The position numbers and the translations under genes were made by a program. The notes under the pieces were generated by a model, which searched no databases, had not been told where the DNA came from, and saw nothing but the letters and a program-made list of their open reading frames with translations. From positions 99,350 to 163,349 of the forward strand of contig JAAXCW010000007.1 in assembly GCA_013036095.1 (NCBI GenBank): 64,000 bases of DNA, in the 5' to 3' direction. This document shows positions 8,897 to 16,642 of this stretch, piece by piece. The first letter of the stretch is position 1. Each line of letters opens with the position of its first letter. This DNA comes from Vulcanimicrobiota bacterium. Lineage in GTDB: Bacteria; Vulcanimicrobiota; Vulcanimicrobiia; Vulcanimicrobiales; Vulcanimicrobiaceae.

Positions 8897-9957
8897 GCGA
8901 CTACCTTTGCGGAGAGCGGGTGGCGTTTAATGAGCGCCGGCGCGATGGCTTCCCACAGCCGCGCCGCACCGTTGCGGACGACGTCGTCTGCGGGGAGGGA
9001 AGTTTCTGCACTTGCCCGCGCAATTTCTTCTGCGGCCGCGCTTTCTTCTAAACCGAACGTGTTGAGTGCGATGCCTACAACGCTAGCGGGCTTCACGGTT
9101 GCGCACAGATCCTCGTGCATCGCGATGAGTCGTGAATAGGGCAGCGTCGGCGTTCCGTACGTTTCCATGCTCGTTCGCTTGACGTCGACGACGAGCAGCA
9201 GCGCGTCGGGAGCGCAGCCGAAGAGTAGCGCGAGCGTTACGGGCGCGTAAGCAGGGTGGTTGATCGCGCCCTGACCTTCAACCAAGATGTATTCCGGATT
9301 TCGTCGAGCGGCTTCGATGACGAGGTGTTCGCTCGCGCCCGTCGCAAAGTCTGAGATCACACGATCGACCGAGATCCCCCAGCCCGCGATCATGATGCCG
9401 GTCTGTCCGGTGGGAACAAATTCTGCATTTGCTCCCACTTCGCGCGCGGCGCGCGCGAGCTCGAGCATGACCGTCATTTTCCCGACGGCGCAGTCGTGTC
9501 CGACCGCGAGCACAACCGGTGCCTTCACATCGTATGCCGATCCGCTAAAGAGCGGAACGTCCGGCGGTTTGCGTACGTCCCATATCCTAACACCGTGCCG
9601 ACGGGCGGCAGCTGCGAATTGGGGATCGTCGCCGAGCATGTCATGCAGACCGCTGACGATCTCCAGGCCGGCTGCAATCGCGCTAAGAATTTCGGCTCGC
9701 CACTCCTCGGGGAGCTTTCCGCCCTTGGGAGCGGTGCCGATTAAGAGCGACGTCGGTTTAAACTGCAGCGCATCGGCAACGCTTGCGACAAACGGCGCGG
9801 AGCTCTCGAGATAGGGCACGACGTCGCGCACCATGCGGCCGGCGCATGACGGGTCGACCACCGCGACAGTTTCGTCGTTCGAATAGCGGATGACGCCGTG
9901 CGCCGTTTTCGCATTCTCCGCGAATTGCGCGGGCGCGAGAATTGCGTATCTACGCAA
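8893..9957 (-). CDS. DUF1611 P-loop protein, DgcN-like (D-glutamate N-acetyltransferase family)
   Basis: A 354-residue DUF1611 protein. The C-terminal half carries a Walker-A-like loop, VGHDCAVGKMTV (about residues 151-162), followed by GQTGIMIAGWGISVDRV and LVEGQGAINHPAY, all hallmarks of the family. Proteins of this family next to a dipeptide-epimerase homologue have been named DgcN and shown to N-acetylate D-glutamate before DgcA racemises the product. The start is TTG at 9957, overlapping the DgcA-like gene by eight bases. The pairing makes the DgcN assignment likely; the alternative is an uncharacterised NTPase acting on another amino acid. Confidence 0.75.
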   Translation of the reverse strand: MRRYAILAPAQFAENAKTAHGVIRYSNDETVAVVDPSCAGRMVRDVVPYLESSAPFVASVADALQFKPTSLLIGTAPKGGKLPEEWRAEILSAIAAGLEIVSGLHDMLGDDPQFAAAARRHGVRIWDVRKPPDVPLFSGSAYDVKAPVVLAVGHDCAVGKMTVMLELARAAREVGANAEFVPTGQTGIMIAGWGISVDRVISDFATGASEHLVIEAARRNPEYILVEGQGAINHPAYAPVTLALLFGCAPDALLLVVDVKRTSMETYGTPTLPYSRLIAMHEDLCATVKPASVVGIALNTFGLEESAAAEEIARASAETSLPADDVVRNGAARLWEAIAPALIKRHPLSAKVVA

Positions 9958-10969
9958 CTGCCTTCTCGCGTACGCCTAACCCTGGACCGTCGGGGAGCAC
10001 GATCTTTCCGCGGTCATACGTAATGCCGGCGAACGGATCGTCCTTAGTGAGAAACGGGCCGTCGATGTCGGCCCAGTCCGCCAGCGGTGAGAGTTGCGCG
10101 GCCGCGGTCGCCAAAATCTGACTCTCGACCATACAGCCGATCATGATCTTGAATTTCATCGCGCGCGCCGCGTGGATCATTTTGAGCGCGCCGCGGATGC
10201 CGCCGGTTTTCACGAGCTTGACGTTGATCCCGTCGACGCAGCCGATCAGCGCGGGCAGGTCCTCCGCGGTACGCGAATCTTCATCGGTAACAATGGGTAT
10301 CGCGGTGTGCTCGCGCACGTAGCGCAGCTGCTCGGGACGACCGGCTGGAATCGGCTGCTCGCAGAACTCGATATCGAAGCGCTCAAATTCGCGAAGAAAC
10401 TCTACCGCTTCTTCCGCGCTCCAGCCTTCATTGGCATCGATGCGGATTGTGTCCGTATATTTGGAACGGATCGATTCAATGGTCTCAATTTGACTCGCAC
10501 GCGAACCGGCGCCGAGTTTCACTTTCATAACCGGATGGCTGCCGAGCTCTGCGACTTTGCGCAGCGTCGTTTCCGGGTCGCCGATGCCGACCGTAAACGA
10601 CGTCAGCGGAGTTTCGGCTGGATTCAGCCCGAGCAGACGATAGAGCGGTTTGCCGCAGTCCTTGCCGATGAGATCGTGCAGCGCGACGTCGAGTCCGCAG
10701 CGCGCGGCCGGCGGAATCTCTTCCGAAAGCAGGTCGTCGAGCAGGTACGGATCCTCGCCGCGCGGCGCGTGCTCGGCAAAGTACGCCGCAACAGATTCGG
10801 CCGACTCGTTATAGCGAGCGATCGGCGCGGTTTCACCCAGTCCTTCGAGGCCGTTCCACGACAGGCGAAACAAGACGGTGCGCGCCGATTGCGCGCTGCC
10901 GCGTGCGATCGTAAACGGATGAACCAGCGGGAGTTCCAGGATCGAGGTGGAGAGGAGGAGTGCGGACAT
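9950..10969 (-). CDS. Enolase-superfamily dipeptide epimerase / DgcA-like N-acetyl-glutamate racemase
   Basis: A 339-residue muconate-lactonizing-enzyme-type barrel. The paired catalytic lysines are visible as MKVKLGAG (residues 149-156) and NVKLVKTGG. The metal ligands are in RIDANEGW (Asp), FCEQPIP (Glu) and VTDEDS (Asp), the pattern of L-Ala-D/L-Glu epimerases. The N-terminal capping domain contains FTIARGS, a typical substrate loop. Relatives epimerise L-Ala-D-Glu from murein or, when paired with DgcN, N-acetyl-D-glutamate. It overlaps the DgcN-like gene, which favours the second role, while the neighbouring peptide-binding protein fits either. Confidence 0.88.
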   Translation of the reverse strand: MSALLLSTSILELPLVHPFTIARGSAQSARTVLFRLSWNGLEGLGETAPIARYNESAESVAAYFAEHAPRGEDPYLLDDLLSEEIPPAARCGLDVALHDLIGKDCGKPLYRLLGLNPAETPLTSFTVGIGDPETTLRKVAELGSHPVMKVKLGAGSRASQIETIESIRSKYTDTIRIDANEGWSAEEAVEFLREFERFDIEFCEQPIPAGRPEQLRYVREHTAIPIVTDEDSRTAEDLPALIGCVDGINVKLVKTGGIRGALKMIHAARAMKFKIMIGCMVESQILATAAAQLSPLADWADIDGPFLTKDDPFAGITYDRGKIVLPDGPGLGVREKAVA

Positions 10970-11005
10970 GGCGCACTGCTTCCTTCTCGCAGGCTTTGCC
11001 AGCCC

Positions 11006-11173
11006 CTAGAGGCCTAAGTCTTCCTCGTCCTCTTCGTCTTCGCCGTCGTCTTCTTGCTCGTCGTCCTCTTCAGGATCGGTGACGGAATCGTTTGCCGAAT
11101 CCGCGGTGCCGCGGTCGATCAGCGGATCGCCGTCGGCGGTTTTTTCAAGGCCGTCGTTTTTTGTTTCGTTCAT
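11006..11173 (-). CDS. Small highly acidic protein (55 aa)
   Basis: This ORF starts with ATG at 11173, preceded by GAGG about eight bases upstream, and ends with TAG at 11006. The 55-residue product is hydrophilic; its second half is almost entirely Asp and Glu (about 24 acidic residues in the last 30). There is no cysteine, membrane segment or recognisable domain. It lies 33 bases after the M91-like protease and 36 bases before the epimerase gene on the same strand, so it is probably cotranscribed. Low-complexity acidic tails can be chance translations, but the codon phase, ribosome-binding site and gene spacing favour a real small gene. Function unknown. Confidence 0.6.
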   Translation of the reverse strand: MNETKNDGLEKTADGDPLIDRGTADSANDSVTDPEEDDEQEDDGEDEEDEEDLGL

Positions 11174-11206
11174 TTGGAACCTCGAGGTGACTGTGCCCGC
11201 TCGGGG

Positions 11207-11650
11207 CTACCGCGAAACCGGCGTGCGAACGCGGTACAAACTTCCCCGATGATCGAAGCGGACGCCCTCGCCGAGCGAACGCGCGGCATGACGTTCGCAA
11301 CCGCGAATGACGCGAGCTTCTTCGGCGTTGTCGTAACCCGCGCGCACGCGGGCGCTCAGCTCGGCTTCCCGGCGCGGCGATTCAACGGCATGCGCGATTT
11401 CGTGCGCGAGGCCGAGCGCGGGCGACTGCTTTCCACCGCGCGTGGTGCGCAGTGCACTGTACGGGTCCCACGCGATCGTATCCGTTGCCGGATCGAAGTG
11501 ATCGTCGCCGCGGCGATCGATGGTGAGATGAAAGGTTCGCGCGGATGACTCCAAGCGATCGAAGAGACGGCGGGCGGCGCTGTCTCGGATCACATAGGCC
11601 CTGGCGAGCTGGAAATCAGAGCGCGCCCGGGCCGGGACGACGATTGCCAT
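11207..11650 (-). CDS. M91-like (NleD-type) zinc metallopeptidase
   Basis: A 147-residue protein with the zinc-binding signature GLAHEIAHAVE (HExxH) at about residues 79-89. Upstream, DPATDTIAWDP and the basic stretch before the HExxH match the layout of the NleD-like putative zinc-peptidase family (M91), which in pathogens occurs as a secreted effector. Here there is no signal peptide and no secretion system in view. The start ATG at 11650 gives a short N terminus of about 75 residues before the active site. Its neighbours are the small acidic protein and the epimerase operon. Substrate unknown. Confidence 0.6.
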   Translation of the reverse strand: MAIVVPARARSDFQLARAYVIRDSAARRLFDRLESSARTFHLTIDRRGDDHFDPATDTIAWDPYSALRTTRGGKQSPALGLAHEIAHAVESPRREAELSARVRAGYDNAEEARVIRGCERHAARSLGEGVRFDHRGSLYRVRTPVSR

Positions 11651-11691
11651 GCCGTTCGTTCACGCGCTTGGATGCTTTTCGCAAGGACCTG

Positions 11692-11700
11692 TGGTAGAGT
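11692..11700 (+). promoter_or_regulatory. Extended -10 promoter for the 6S RNA candidate
   Basis: TGG followed by TAGAGT (11695-11700) forms an extended -10 element. The predicted start, six to eight bases downstream, coincides with the first base of the closing helix of the RNA (11708). No good -35 is visible; TGCTTT at 11673-11678 is the closest at 16-base spacing, which is usual for extended -10 promoters. Confidence 0.5.
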
Positions 11701-11706
11701 GAAGGC

Positions 11707-11888
11707 CGTCGACTGCGCATGGCGCGCAACGTATTGCAGGTGCTGGACCCAGAAAAGTACCTAGGGAGCATCAGCTCCGGATACGACGGCGTAGTGGCCG
11801 AAATGGCTGCCGCACCGGCGCCCGGGCCGCACCCACCTGCGAGAAAGCAGGTTCACACCTTATACGACAGACGCCATATGCGGTCGAC
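11707..11888 (+). ncRNA. ssrS: Probable 6S RNA (RNA polymerase-binding regulatory RNA)
   Basis: The ends form a 17-pair closing helix: 11708-11724 pairs with 11872-11888 with two G-U pairs and a single mismatch. The 3' half contains CCCACCTGC, then GAGAAA, then GCAGGTTCA (11832-11854), matching the CACCUU...AAGG.UUCA block on the 3' side of the central bubble in known 6S RNAs. GCAGGTGC on the 5' side could pair alternatively with CACCTGC, consistent with the rearrangement known for 6S. The roughly 180-nt length, the rod-like fold and the promoter phase agree. The last 36 bases are antisense to the end of the TIM-barrel gene. Covariance-model confirmation is not available here. Confidence 0.72.
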
Positions 11889-12563
11889 TGCTTCTTTTAA
11901 CGGCTGCACGTGCGCGTCGCCTTGCGCCGCATCGAGCGTCACGAATCCGCGGTAATCGCGCAACAGCTCGCATAAGCGCTCAGCCGCGCTTTCGCCGGCG
12001 CGCATATCGTGCCAGACCAAAACGGTCTTGGGCAAGAGCTCGCGCGGATCGCTTCCTTCTTCCAGCGTTTCGAATTCGGGGCCGTAGCGCAGCCACGCCG
12101 AATCGGTTTCTTTAATAACGCGCTTCATGTCGTGCGCACCCGCGGCAAACGAATGCGGCTGGTTTCGCAGCGCGATCGTAACGTTGTGGCGCTTGGCCAG
12201 CGACGCGGCGTCGCCCAGGCGTTCCAGCACGGGGTCCCACGCTGCCGCGGTCGCGGGGGGAAGCGGCGCCGCCAAGAGCGGCGATCCGAGCGCGAGCGCC
12301 ATCTCCAGCGCTTGCTCGATATGCGCGGGATCAGCCGTGAAAAAGCCGTCGTGGCGCAGCGCGGCCACGGTCAATCCCAGGTCGGCGGACATCTTTTTGA
12401 CTTGGGCGAGGTAGTCCGTATCGGTGCGCGGAAAATGCCGCACGTCAAAAACGACGCCGTCGGCTGCGAGCTCCCGCGCGCATGCATCGATCCATTCGAG
12501 TTGGGTGAGATCACCGCTGCGCAACTGTTCGTCGAAAGCCGTGCTCGAGCAAGCCAGCTTCAT
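11853..12563 (-). CDS. Xylose isomerase-like TIM-barrel (sugar phosphate isomerase/epimerase family)
   Basis: A 236-residue AP_endonuc_2 / sugar-phosphate-isomerase-type barrel, somewhat shorter than the usual 270-290. Visible strands include GVVFDVRHFP, GLTVAALRHDG and the metal-ligand type NVTIALRNQPHSF; WHDMRAG fits the last metal strand. Such proteins isomerise or epimerise keto sugars or inositol derivatives, but the substrate cannot be read. The start ATG at 12563 is 40 bases from the divergent rpiB start, so the two share a promoter region. Its last twelve codons overlap, in antisense, the 3' end of the 6S RNA candidate. Confidence 0.75.
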   Translation of the reverse strand: MKLACSSTAFDEQLRSGDLTQLEWIDACARELAADGVVFDVRHFPRTDTDYLAQVKKMSADLGLTVAALRHDGFFTADPAHIEQALEMALALGSPLLAAPLPPATAAAWDPVLERLGDAASLAKRHNVTIALRNQPHSFAAGAHDMKRVIKETDSAWLRYGPEFETLEEGSDPRELLPKTVLVWHDMRAGESAAERLCELLRDYRGFVTLDAAQGDAHVQPLKEAVDRIWRLSYKV

Positions 12564-12603
12564 AGGCGCGCTCGTTTCGACCGCATATTGGAAGGTACCC
12601 CTT

Positions 12604-13128
12604 GTGAATATCGCCGTTGCAGCCGATCATGCCGGTTTCGAATATAAGGATCGCATCGCGCTCGCGTTGCGGGACGCCGGTCACACCGTTCTCGATTTCG
12701 GAACGAGCGACGACACGCCGGTCGATTATCCGCAGTACGGTTACGCCGTCGGCGAAGCGGTTGCGTCCGGACAAGCCGAGCGCGGAATACTGGTCTGCGG
12801 CTCGAGCATCGGGATATCGATGGCCGCTAACAAAGTGCCGGGGATACGATGCGCCGCCGTTTTCGAGCCGCTGGCGACCGAACTCGCGCGCCGCCATAAC
12901 GACGCCAACGTGCTGGCGCTTTCGGAGCGCCTCACCGGCTGGGAGATGATCGAGCGCTGTGTCCTGATATTTTTGACGACGATGTTCGATGGCGGACGCC
13001 ACGCATACCGCGTCGAGCAGCTCTTCGAGTACGGCGACGCTCAGCGTAAGCGCACGCTCAAAGCTGTGGAAGCCGGAAAAGTCACCGGCGCGCAAACGCC
13101 TCGTGAATTGCTGGGGGCGAAAACATGA
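12604..13128 (+). CDS. rpiB: Ribose-5-phosphate isomerase B
   Basis: A 174-residue RpiB/LacAB protein that interconverts ribose 5-phosphate and ribulose 5-phosphate. The N terminus NIAVAADHAGFEYKD, the active-site Cys in LVCGSSIGISMAANKVPGIR, and the phosphate-binding HNDANVLALSERL are all present. GTG at 12604 follows GGAAGG by a suitable distance. The open frame runs further upstream, but only through the divergent promoter region. The C terminus is about 25 residues longer than E. coli RpiB. It overlaps the small membrane protein gene by four bases and heads the glyA-upp-ATP synthase gene string, a common order in Gram-positive lineages. Confidence 0.95.
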   Translation: MNIAVAADHAGFEYKDRIALALRDAGHTVLDFGTSDDTPVDYPQYGYAVGEAVASGQAERGILVCGSSIGISMAANKVPGIRCAAVFEPLATELARRHNDANVLALSERLTGWEMIERCVLIFLTTMFDGGRHAYRVEQLFEYGDAQRKRTLKAVEAGKVTGAQTPRELLGAKT

Positions 13129-13310
13129 CGCGCTCGCGCACCGGCTTGTGGATCATCTTCGCGGTAGCCGTGATCATCTGCGCCTGGGACGTTTACGCCG
13201 CAGTGCGCGGCCAAGGCAATAATTTTGTGGCATGGGCGCTCGGAGCCATGATGGCGGCATTTGCGATTTGGGTTTTGAGCAAGCTGATGCGCGGAGACGG
13301 ATCGCTTTGA
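13125..13310 (+). CDS. Small two-helix membrane protein (61 aa)
   Basis: A 61-residue protein with two hydrophobic segments (about residues 7-26 and 34-53) joined by a short polar turn and ending in a basic tail. ATG at 13125 overlaps the rpiB stop by four bases, and its own stop overlaps the TTG start of glyA by four bases, so it is firmly embedded in the operon. No family is recognised. The tight coupling on both sides is the best evidence that it is translated. Confidence 0.7.
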   Translation: MTRSRTGLWIIFAVAVIICAWDVYAAVRGQGNNFVAWALGAMMAAFAIWVLSKLMRGDGSL

Positions 13311-14554
13311 TCGCCAGCTCGGGCAGCCTCATCGAAGCGCAGGATCCGGAACTCTTTGCGGCTATCGCGGGCGAAGAACGCCGGCAGCGCCAAAACCTCG
13401 AACTGATCGCGTCGGAGAACTATTCGAGCAAGGCCGTGCGCGAAGCGATGGGCTCGGTCATGACCGACAAGTACGCGGAAGGCTATCCGGGAAAGCGCTA
13501 TTACGGCGGCTGCGAGTTCGTCGACGTCGCCGAGAATCTCGCGATCGACCGCTTGAAGAAACTCTTCGGGGCCGAGCACGCCAACGTGCAAGCTCACGCC
13601 GGCGCGCAAGCCAACATGGCCGTCTTTATGGCGGTGCTCAAGCCGGGCGATCCGGTGCTCGGTATGTCGCTAGCGCACGGCGGGCATTTAACCCACGGCA
13701 CCAAAGTGAGTTTCAGCGGCAAACTTTACAACGCGTTCGCGTACGGCGTCCGCAAAGACAGCGAGCTGATCGATTTCGACGAAGTGCGCAGACTCGCGCG
13801 CGAGCACAAGCCAAAACTCATCATCGCCGGCGCCAGCGCCTATCCGCGCACGATGGAGTACGCGCAGTTCCGGGAGATTGCCGACGAAGCAGGCGCGCCG
13901 TTGATGGTTGACATGGCGCACATCGCGGGTTTGGTTGCCGCCGGCTTGCATCCATCCCCCGTACCCGTCGCGGATTTCGTCACCTCGACCACGCACAAGA
14001 CGCTCCGCGGTCCGCGCGGCGGATTGATCCTCTGCAAAGAACAGTGGGCGCAGCCGCTCGATAAATCGGTCTTTCCCGGCATTCAAGGCGGACCGTTCAT
14101 GCACATGATCGCCGCGAAGGCGGTCGCTTTCGGTGAAGCGCTCAAACCCGAATTCACGACCTATCAGCAAAACGTCGTGCGCAACGCGCGCGCGATGGCC
14201 GACGAATTCGCGCGCAATGGCCTGCGCTTGGTGGGCGGCGGAACCGACACGCACCTGATGCTCGTCGACGTTTCGGTCCGCGGGCTGACCGGAAAAGCCG
14301 CCGAGGAATATCTCGACGCGGTCGGCATCACCGTCAACAAGAACGCGATTCCCTACGATCAGCAGAAGCCGTTCGTCGCGAGCGGCATCCGCATCGGCAC
14401 TCCGGCCATCACGACGCGCGGATTCGGCGAATCCGAATGCCGCGAAGTCGCCAGCATCATCTGCGAAGGACTTGACGATATTGGCGCCCGCGCGAAACTC
14501 GACGCATTGCGCGGTCGCGTGCGCGAACTCACGAGCCGTTTCGACGTTCCGTAG
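13307..14554 (+). CDS. glyA: Serine hydroxymethyltransferase
   Basis: A 415-residue fold-type I PLP enzyme that interconverts serine and glycine with tetrahydrofolate. The PLP lysine is in [33 protein letters not shown] and the folate-contacting DTHLMLVDV are present. I take TTG at 13307 as the start: it overlaps the previous stop (TTGA), has GGAGA nine bases upstream, and gives the normal family length, whereas the open frame further upstream is a shadow of the small membrane protein. It is followed three bases later by upp, linking one-carbon and nucleotide metabolism. Confidence 0.97.
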   Translation: MIASSGSLIEAQDPELFAAIAGEERRQRQNLELIASENYSSKAVREAMGSVMTDKYAEGYPGKRYYGGCEFVDVAENLAIDRLKKLFGAEHANVQAHAGAQANMAVFMAVLKPGDPVLGMSLAHGGHLTHGTKVSFSGKLYNAFAYGVRKDSELIDFDEVRRLAREHKPKLIIAGASAYPRTMEYAQFREIADEAGAPLMVDMAHIAGLVAAGLHPSPVPVADFVTSTTHKTLRGPRGGLILCKEQWAQPLDKSVFPGIQGGPFMHMIAAKAVAFGEALKPEFTTYQQNVVRNARAMADEFARNGLRLVGGGTDTHLMLVDVSVRGLTGKAAEEYLDAVGITVNKNAIPYDQQKPFVASGIRIGTPAITTRGFGESECREVASIICEGLDDIGARAKLDALRGRVRELTSRFDVP

Positions 14555-14557
14555 TAT

Positions 14558-15229
14558 ATGACCGGCGCGCCAGCTTCTTTGCTCGTCGTCGACCATCCGG
14601 CGGTTGCCGATCGCCTTGCGCGGCTGCGCGATCGCGAAACGCCGACACCGGTTTTCCGCAAACTGATGGAAGAGCTCGGTGCGTTTCTCGCTTATGAGGC
14701 GACGCGCGGCTTGCCGCTACGCGACGAACGCGTAAAAACGCCCCTCACGGAAATGACGGCAAAGCGCATTGCTACCCGTCCGGTCGTCGCGCCGATCCTC
14801 CGCGCCGGGTTGGGGTTGCTTCCCGGATTTCTCGACGTGATCGACGACGCCGTCGTTGCGCACCTCGGATTCTATCGCGATCCCGACTCGCTTCAGCCGG
14901 TCGCCTACTACGCGAACGTTCCCGACGACTTGGCCGAGCGCAGCGTCTTTCTGCTGGACCCGATGCTCGCAACGGGCAATTCGGGTGCGGCGGCACTAGA
15001 GGCGCTCGAATCGCGCGGAGCGTGCGACATGACGTTCATCAGTTTGATCGCCGCGCCGGAAGGCGTCAAGACGATCCAAGCGGCGCATCCTAGCGTGCGC
15101 ATAGTCACGGCGGCGCTCGACGAGCGGTTGAACGAGCATGCGTACATCGTCCCCGGCCTGGGTGACGCCGGCGACCGCATGTTCGGCAGCACGAGTTCCG
15201 TCCCCATCTCCCACCGGTCCCGAAAATAA
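14558..15229 (+). CDS. upp: Uracil phosphoribosyltransferase
   Basis: A 223-residue salvage enzyme making UMP from uracil and PRPP. The PRPP-binding loop is FLLDPMLATGNSGAAALEAL, and uracil-site residues are in the C-terminal YIVPGLGDAGDRMFGS. The N-terminal HPAVADRLARLRDRETPTPVF and TPLTEMTAKRI are classic for bacterial Upp. The last nine residues after GDRMFGS extend slightly past the usual end. It is packed between glyA and the dCMP deaminase gene, whose GTG start comes one base after the upp stop. Confidence 0.97.
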   Translation: MTGAPASLLVVDHPAVADRLARLRDRETPTPVFRKLMEELGAFLAYEATRGLPLRDERVKTPLTEMTAKRIATRPVVAPILRAGLGLLPGFLDVIDDAVVAHLGFYRDPDSLQPVAYYANVPDDLAERSVFLLDPMLATGNSGAAALEALESRGACDMTFISLIAAPEGVKTIQAAHPSVRIVTAALDERLNEHAYIVPGLGDAGDRMFGSTSSVPISHRSRK

Positions 15230-15230
15230 C

Positions 15231-15650
15231 GTGCGTCCCGGGTGGGATGAGTACTTCATGCAGATCGCTCAAACCGTCGCGACGCGGGCGACGTGTCCCC
15301 GCGCCTCGGTCGGCTGCGTCCTCGTGCGCGATCATCGCATCCTCACGACCGGCTACAACGGCTCGCCGCCCGGCGTGGCGCACTGCACCGATGCGGGCTG
15401 CACCGTCGTGAACGAACACTGCCAGCGCGCTACGCACGCCGAAGCGAACGCCGTAGTGCAGGGTGCACTGCACGGCGTGACGCTCTCGAAATCCACGGCG
15501 TATTGCACCCATCAGCCGTGCGTCAACTGCACCAAACTCTTCATCAGCGCCGGCGTGCGCCGGCTGGTCTATCAGACGCCTTACGCGGATCCGGTAGCGG
15601 AAGCGCTGCTGCGCGAGGCCGAAGTCGTAATCGAGCAGGCGCGGCCGTGA
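15231..15650 (+). CDS. comEB: dCMP deaminase (ComEB family)
   Basis: A 139-residue zinc deaminase converting dCMP to dUMP for thymidylate synthesis. The catalytic HAEANAV and the zinc cysteines in HQPCVNCTKLF are present; an upstream CTDAGC...C pattern matches the second zinc site of ComEB-type enzymes. GTG at 15231 yields RPGWDEYFMQIA, the usual N terminus. The gene name reflects a historical competence locus; no uptake function is implied. It overlaps the wecA-like gene start by four bases (GTGA). Confidence 0.95.
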   Translation: MRPGWDEYFMQIAQTVATRATCPRASVGCVLVRDHRILTTGYNGSPPGVAHCTDAGCTVVNEHCQRATHAEANAVVQGALHGVTLSKSTAYCTHQPCVNCTKLFISAGVRRLVYQTPYADPVAEALLREAEVVIEQARP

Positions 15651-16642
15651 CGGCCAACTACCTTTATATAGCGGGTTTTACGATCGCCTTGGCGGCCGCT
15701 CTCTTTACCACGCCGCTCATCCTGCGGTTGGCGCATCGCGTCGGCATGTTCGACGTGACCGATGACCGCCGCATGCACGAAGAGCCGAAGCCGCGCATCG
15801 GCGGCGTGGCGGTCTTCTTCGGTTTCGCATTCGCGCTTTTCGTCGTTCTGGGGTTCGCGCTCTCGAGCGTGCGCGGCTTCCTTCCGGCCGACGATCAGCT
15901 CGCCGCCGCGCATAATCTGATCGGGCTGCTCTTCGGCAGCATGCTCATTCTTTGCGTCGGGTTGTGGGACGACATCATGGGCCTTCGTCCGCGCTATAAA
16001 CTCGTCGCGCAGATCACGGTCGCGCTGATCTCCATGGCCTACGGCTTTCACATTGACTACGTTCACCGGCCGCTCTCGCACGATCCCAACGACTTCATCT
16101 ACTTTCCGTGGTGGGTCAGCTACCCGCTGACCTTGCTGTGGTATACCGGCATGATCAACGCGATCAACTTCATCGACGGCTTGGACGGGCTGCTCTCCGG
16201 GTTCACGGCGATCTCTTCGATCTTCTTGTTTGCGATCGCATTTACAAAGGGCGATCCGATCGTCGCGCTCGTCGTTATCGCGCTGGCCGGAGGAGCGCTT
16301 GGATTTCTGCCCTATAATTTCGCGCCGGCCCGCATCATCTTGGGCGACAGCGGCTCGCATTTCATCGGCTACGTCTTCGCGACTGTTTCGATCATCGGCA
16401 CGAGTAAGACGGCAATTGCGGTCGGCCTGATCGCGCCGCTGATCGTGCTGGCATTGCCGATCGCCGACACCGCCGCTGCGATTTTCCGGCGCGCGCGTTC
16501 GGGGAAACGCATCAGCGAAGGCGATCTGGGACACTTTCACCACTTGCTGGTCTTTCGGTTCGGACTCAACGCGCGTCAAGCGGTGCTGCTGATCTATGCG
16601 ATCTGCATTTTGCTCGGTGCCGCGGCCTTATATCTGGCATGA
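15647..16642 (+). CDS. wecA: Undecaprenyl-phosphate N-acetylglucosaminyl 1-phosphate transferase (WecA/TagO family)
   Basis: A 331-residue polytopic membrane enzyme of the MraY/WecA/TagO family that loads a sugar phosphate on undecaprenyl phosphate to begin surface-glycan synthesis. About ten hydrophobic segments are seen. Catalytic motifs are LWDDIMGL, NAINFIDGLDGL, ILGDSGSHFIGY and the cytosolic HFHHLL. GTG at 15647 overlaps the comEB stop by four bases. The next gene makes UDP-ManNAc, so the pair looks like the first steps of an enterobacterial-common-antigen- or teichoic-acid-like linkage unit. It could equally be called tagO; MraY is unlikely because of the HFHH loop. Confidence 0.93.
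   Translation: MTANYLYIAGFTIALAAALFTTPLILRLAHRVGMFDVTDDRRMHEEPKPRIGGVAVFFGFAFALFVVLGFALSSVRGFLPADDQLAAAHNLIGLLFGSMLILCVGLWDDIMGLRPRYKLVAQITVALISMAYGFHIDYVHRPLSHDPNDFIYFPWWVSYPLTLLWYTGMINAINFIDGLDGLLSGFTAISSIFLFAIAFTKGDPIVALVVIALAGGALGFLPYNFAPARIILGDSGSHFIGYVFATVSIIGTSKTAIAVGLIAPLIVLALPIADTAAAIFRRARSGKRISEGDLGHFHHLLVFRFGLNARQAVLLIYAICILLGAAALYLA

Noticed and set aside
11054..11548. Plus-strand frame opposite the acidic protein and the M91-like protease
   Set aside because: It lacks domain resemblance, and the minus-strand frames have a metalloprotease motif, a ribosome-binding site and operon spacing.
11707..11888. SRP RNA, tmRNA or RNase P RNA instead of 6S
   Set aside because: None of their conserved cores (SRP GGAAGCA-type loop, tmRNA tRNA-like ends, RNase P GAGGAAAGTC) is present.
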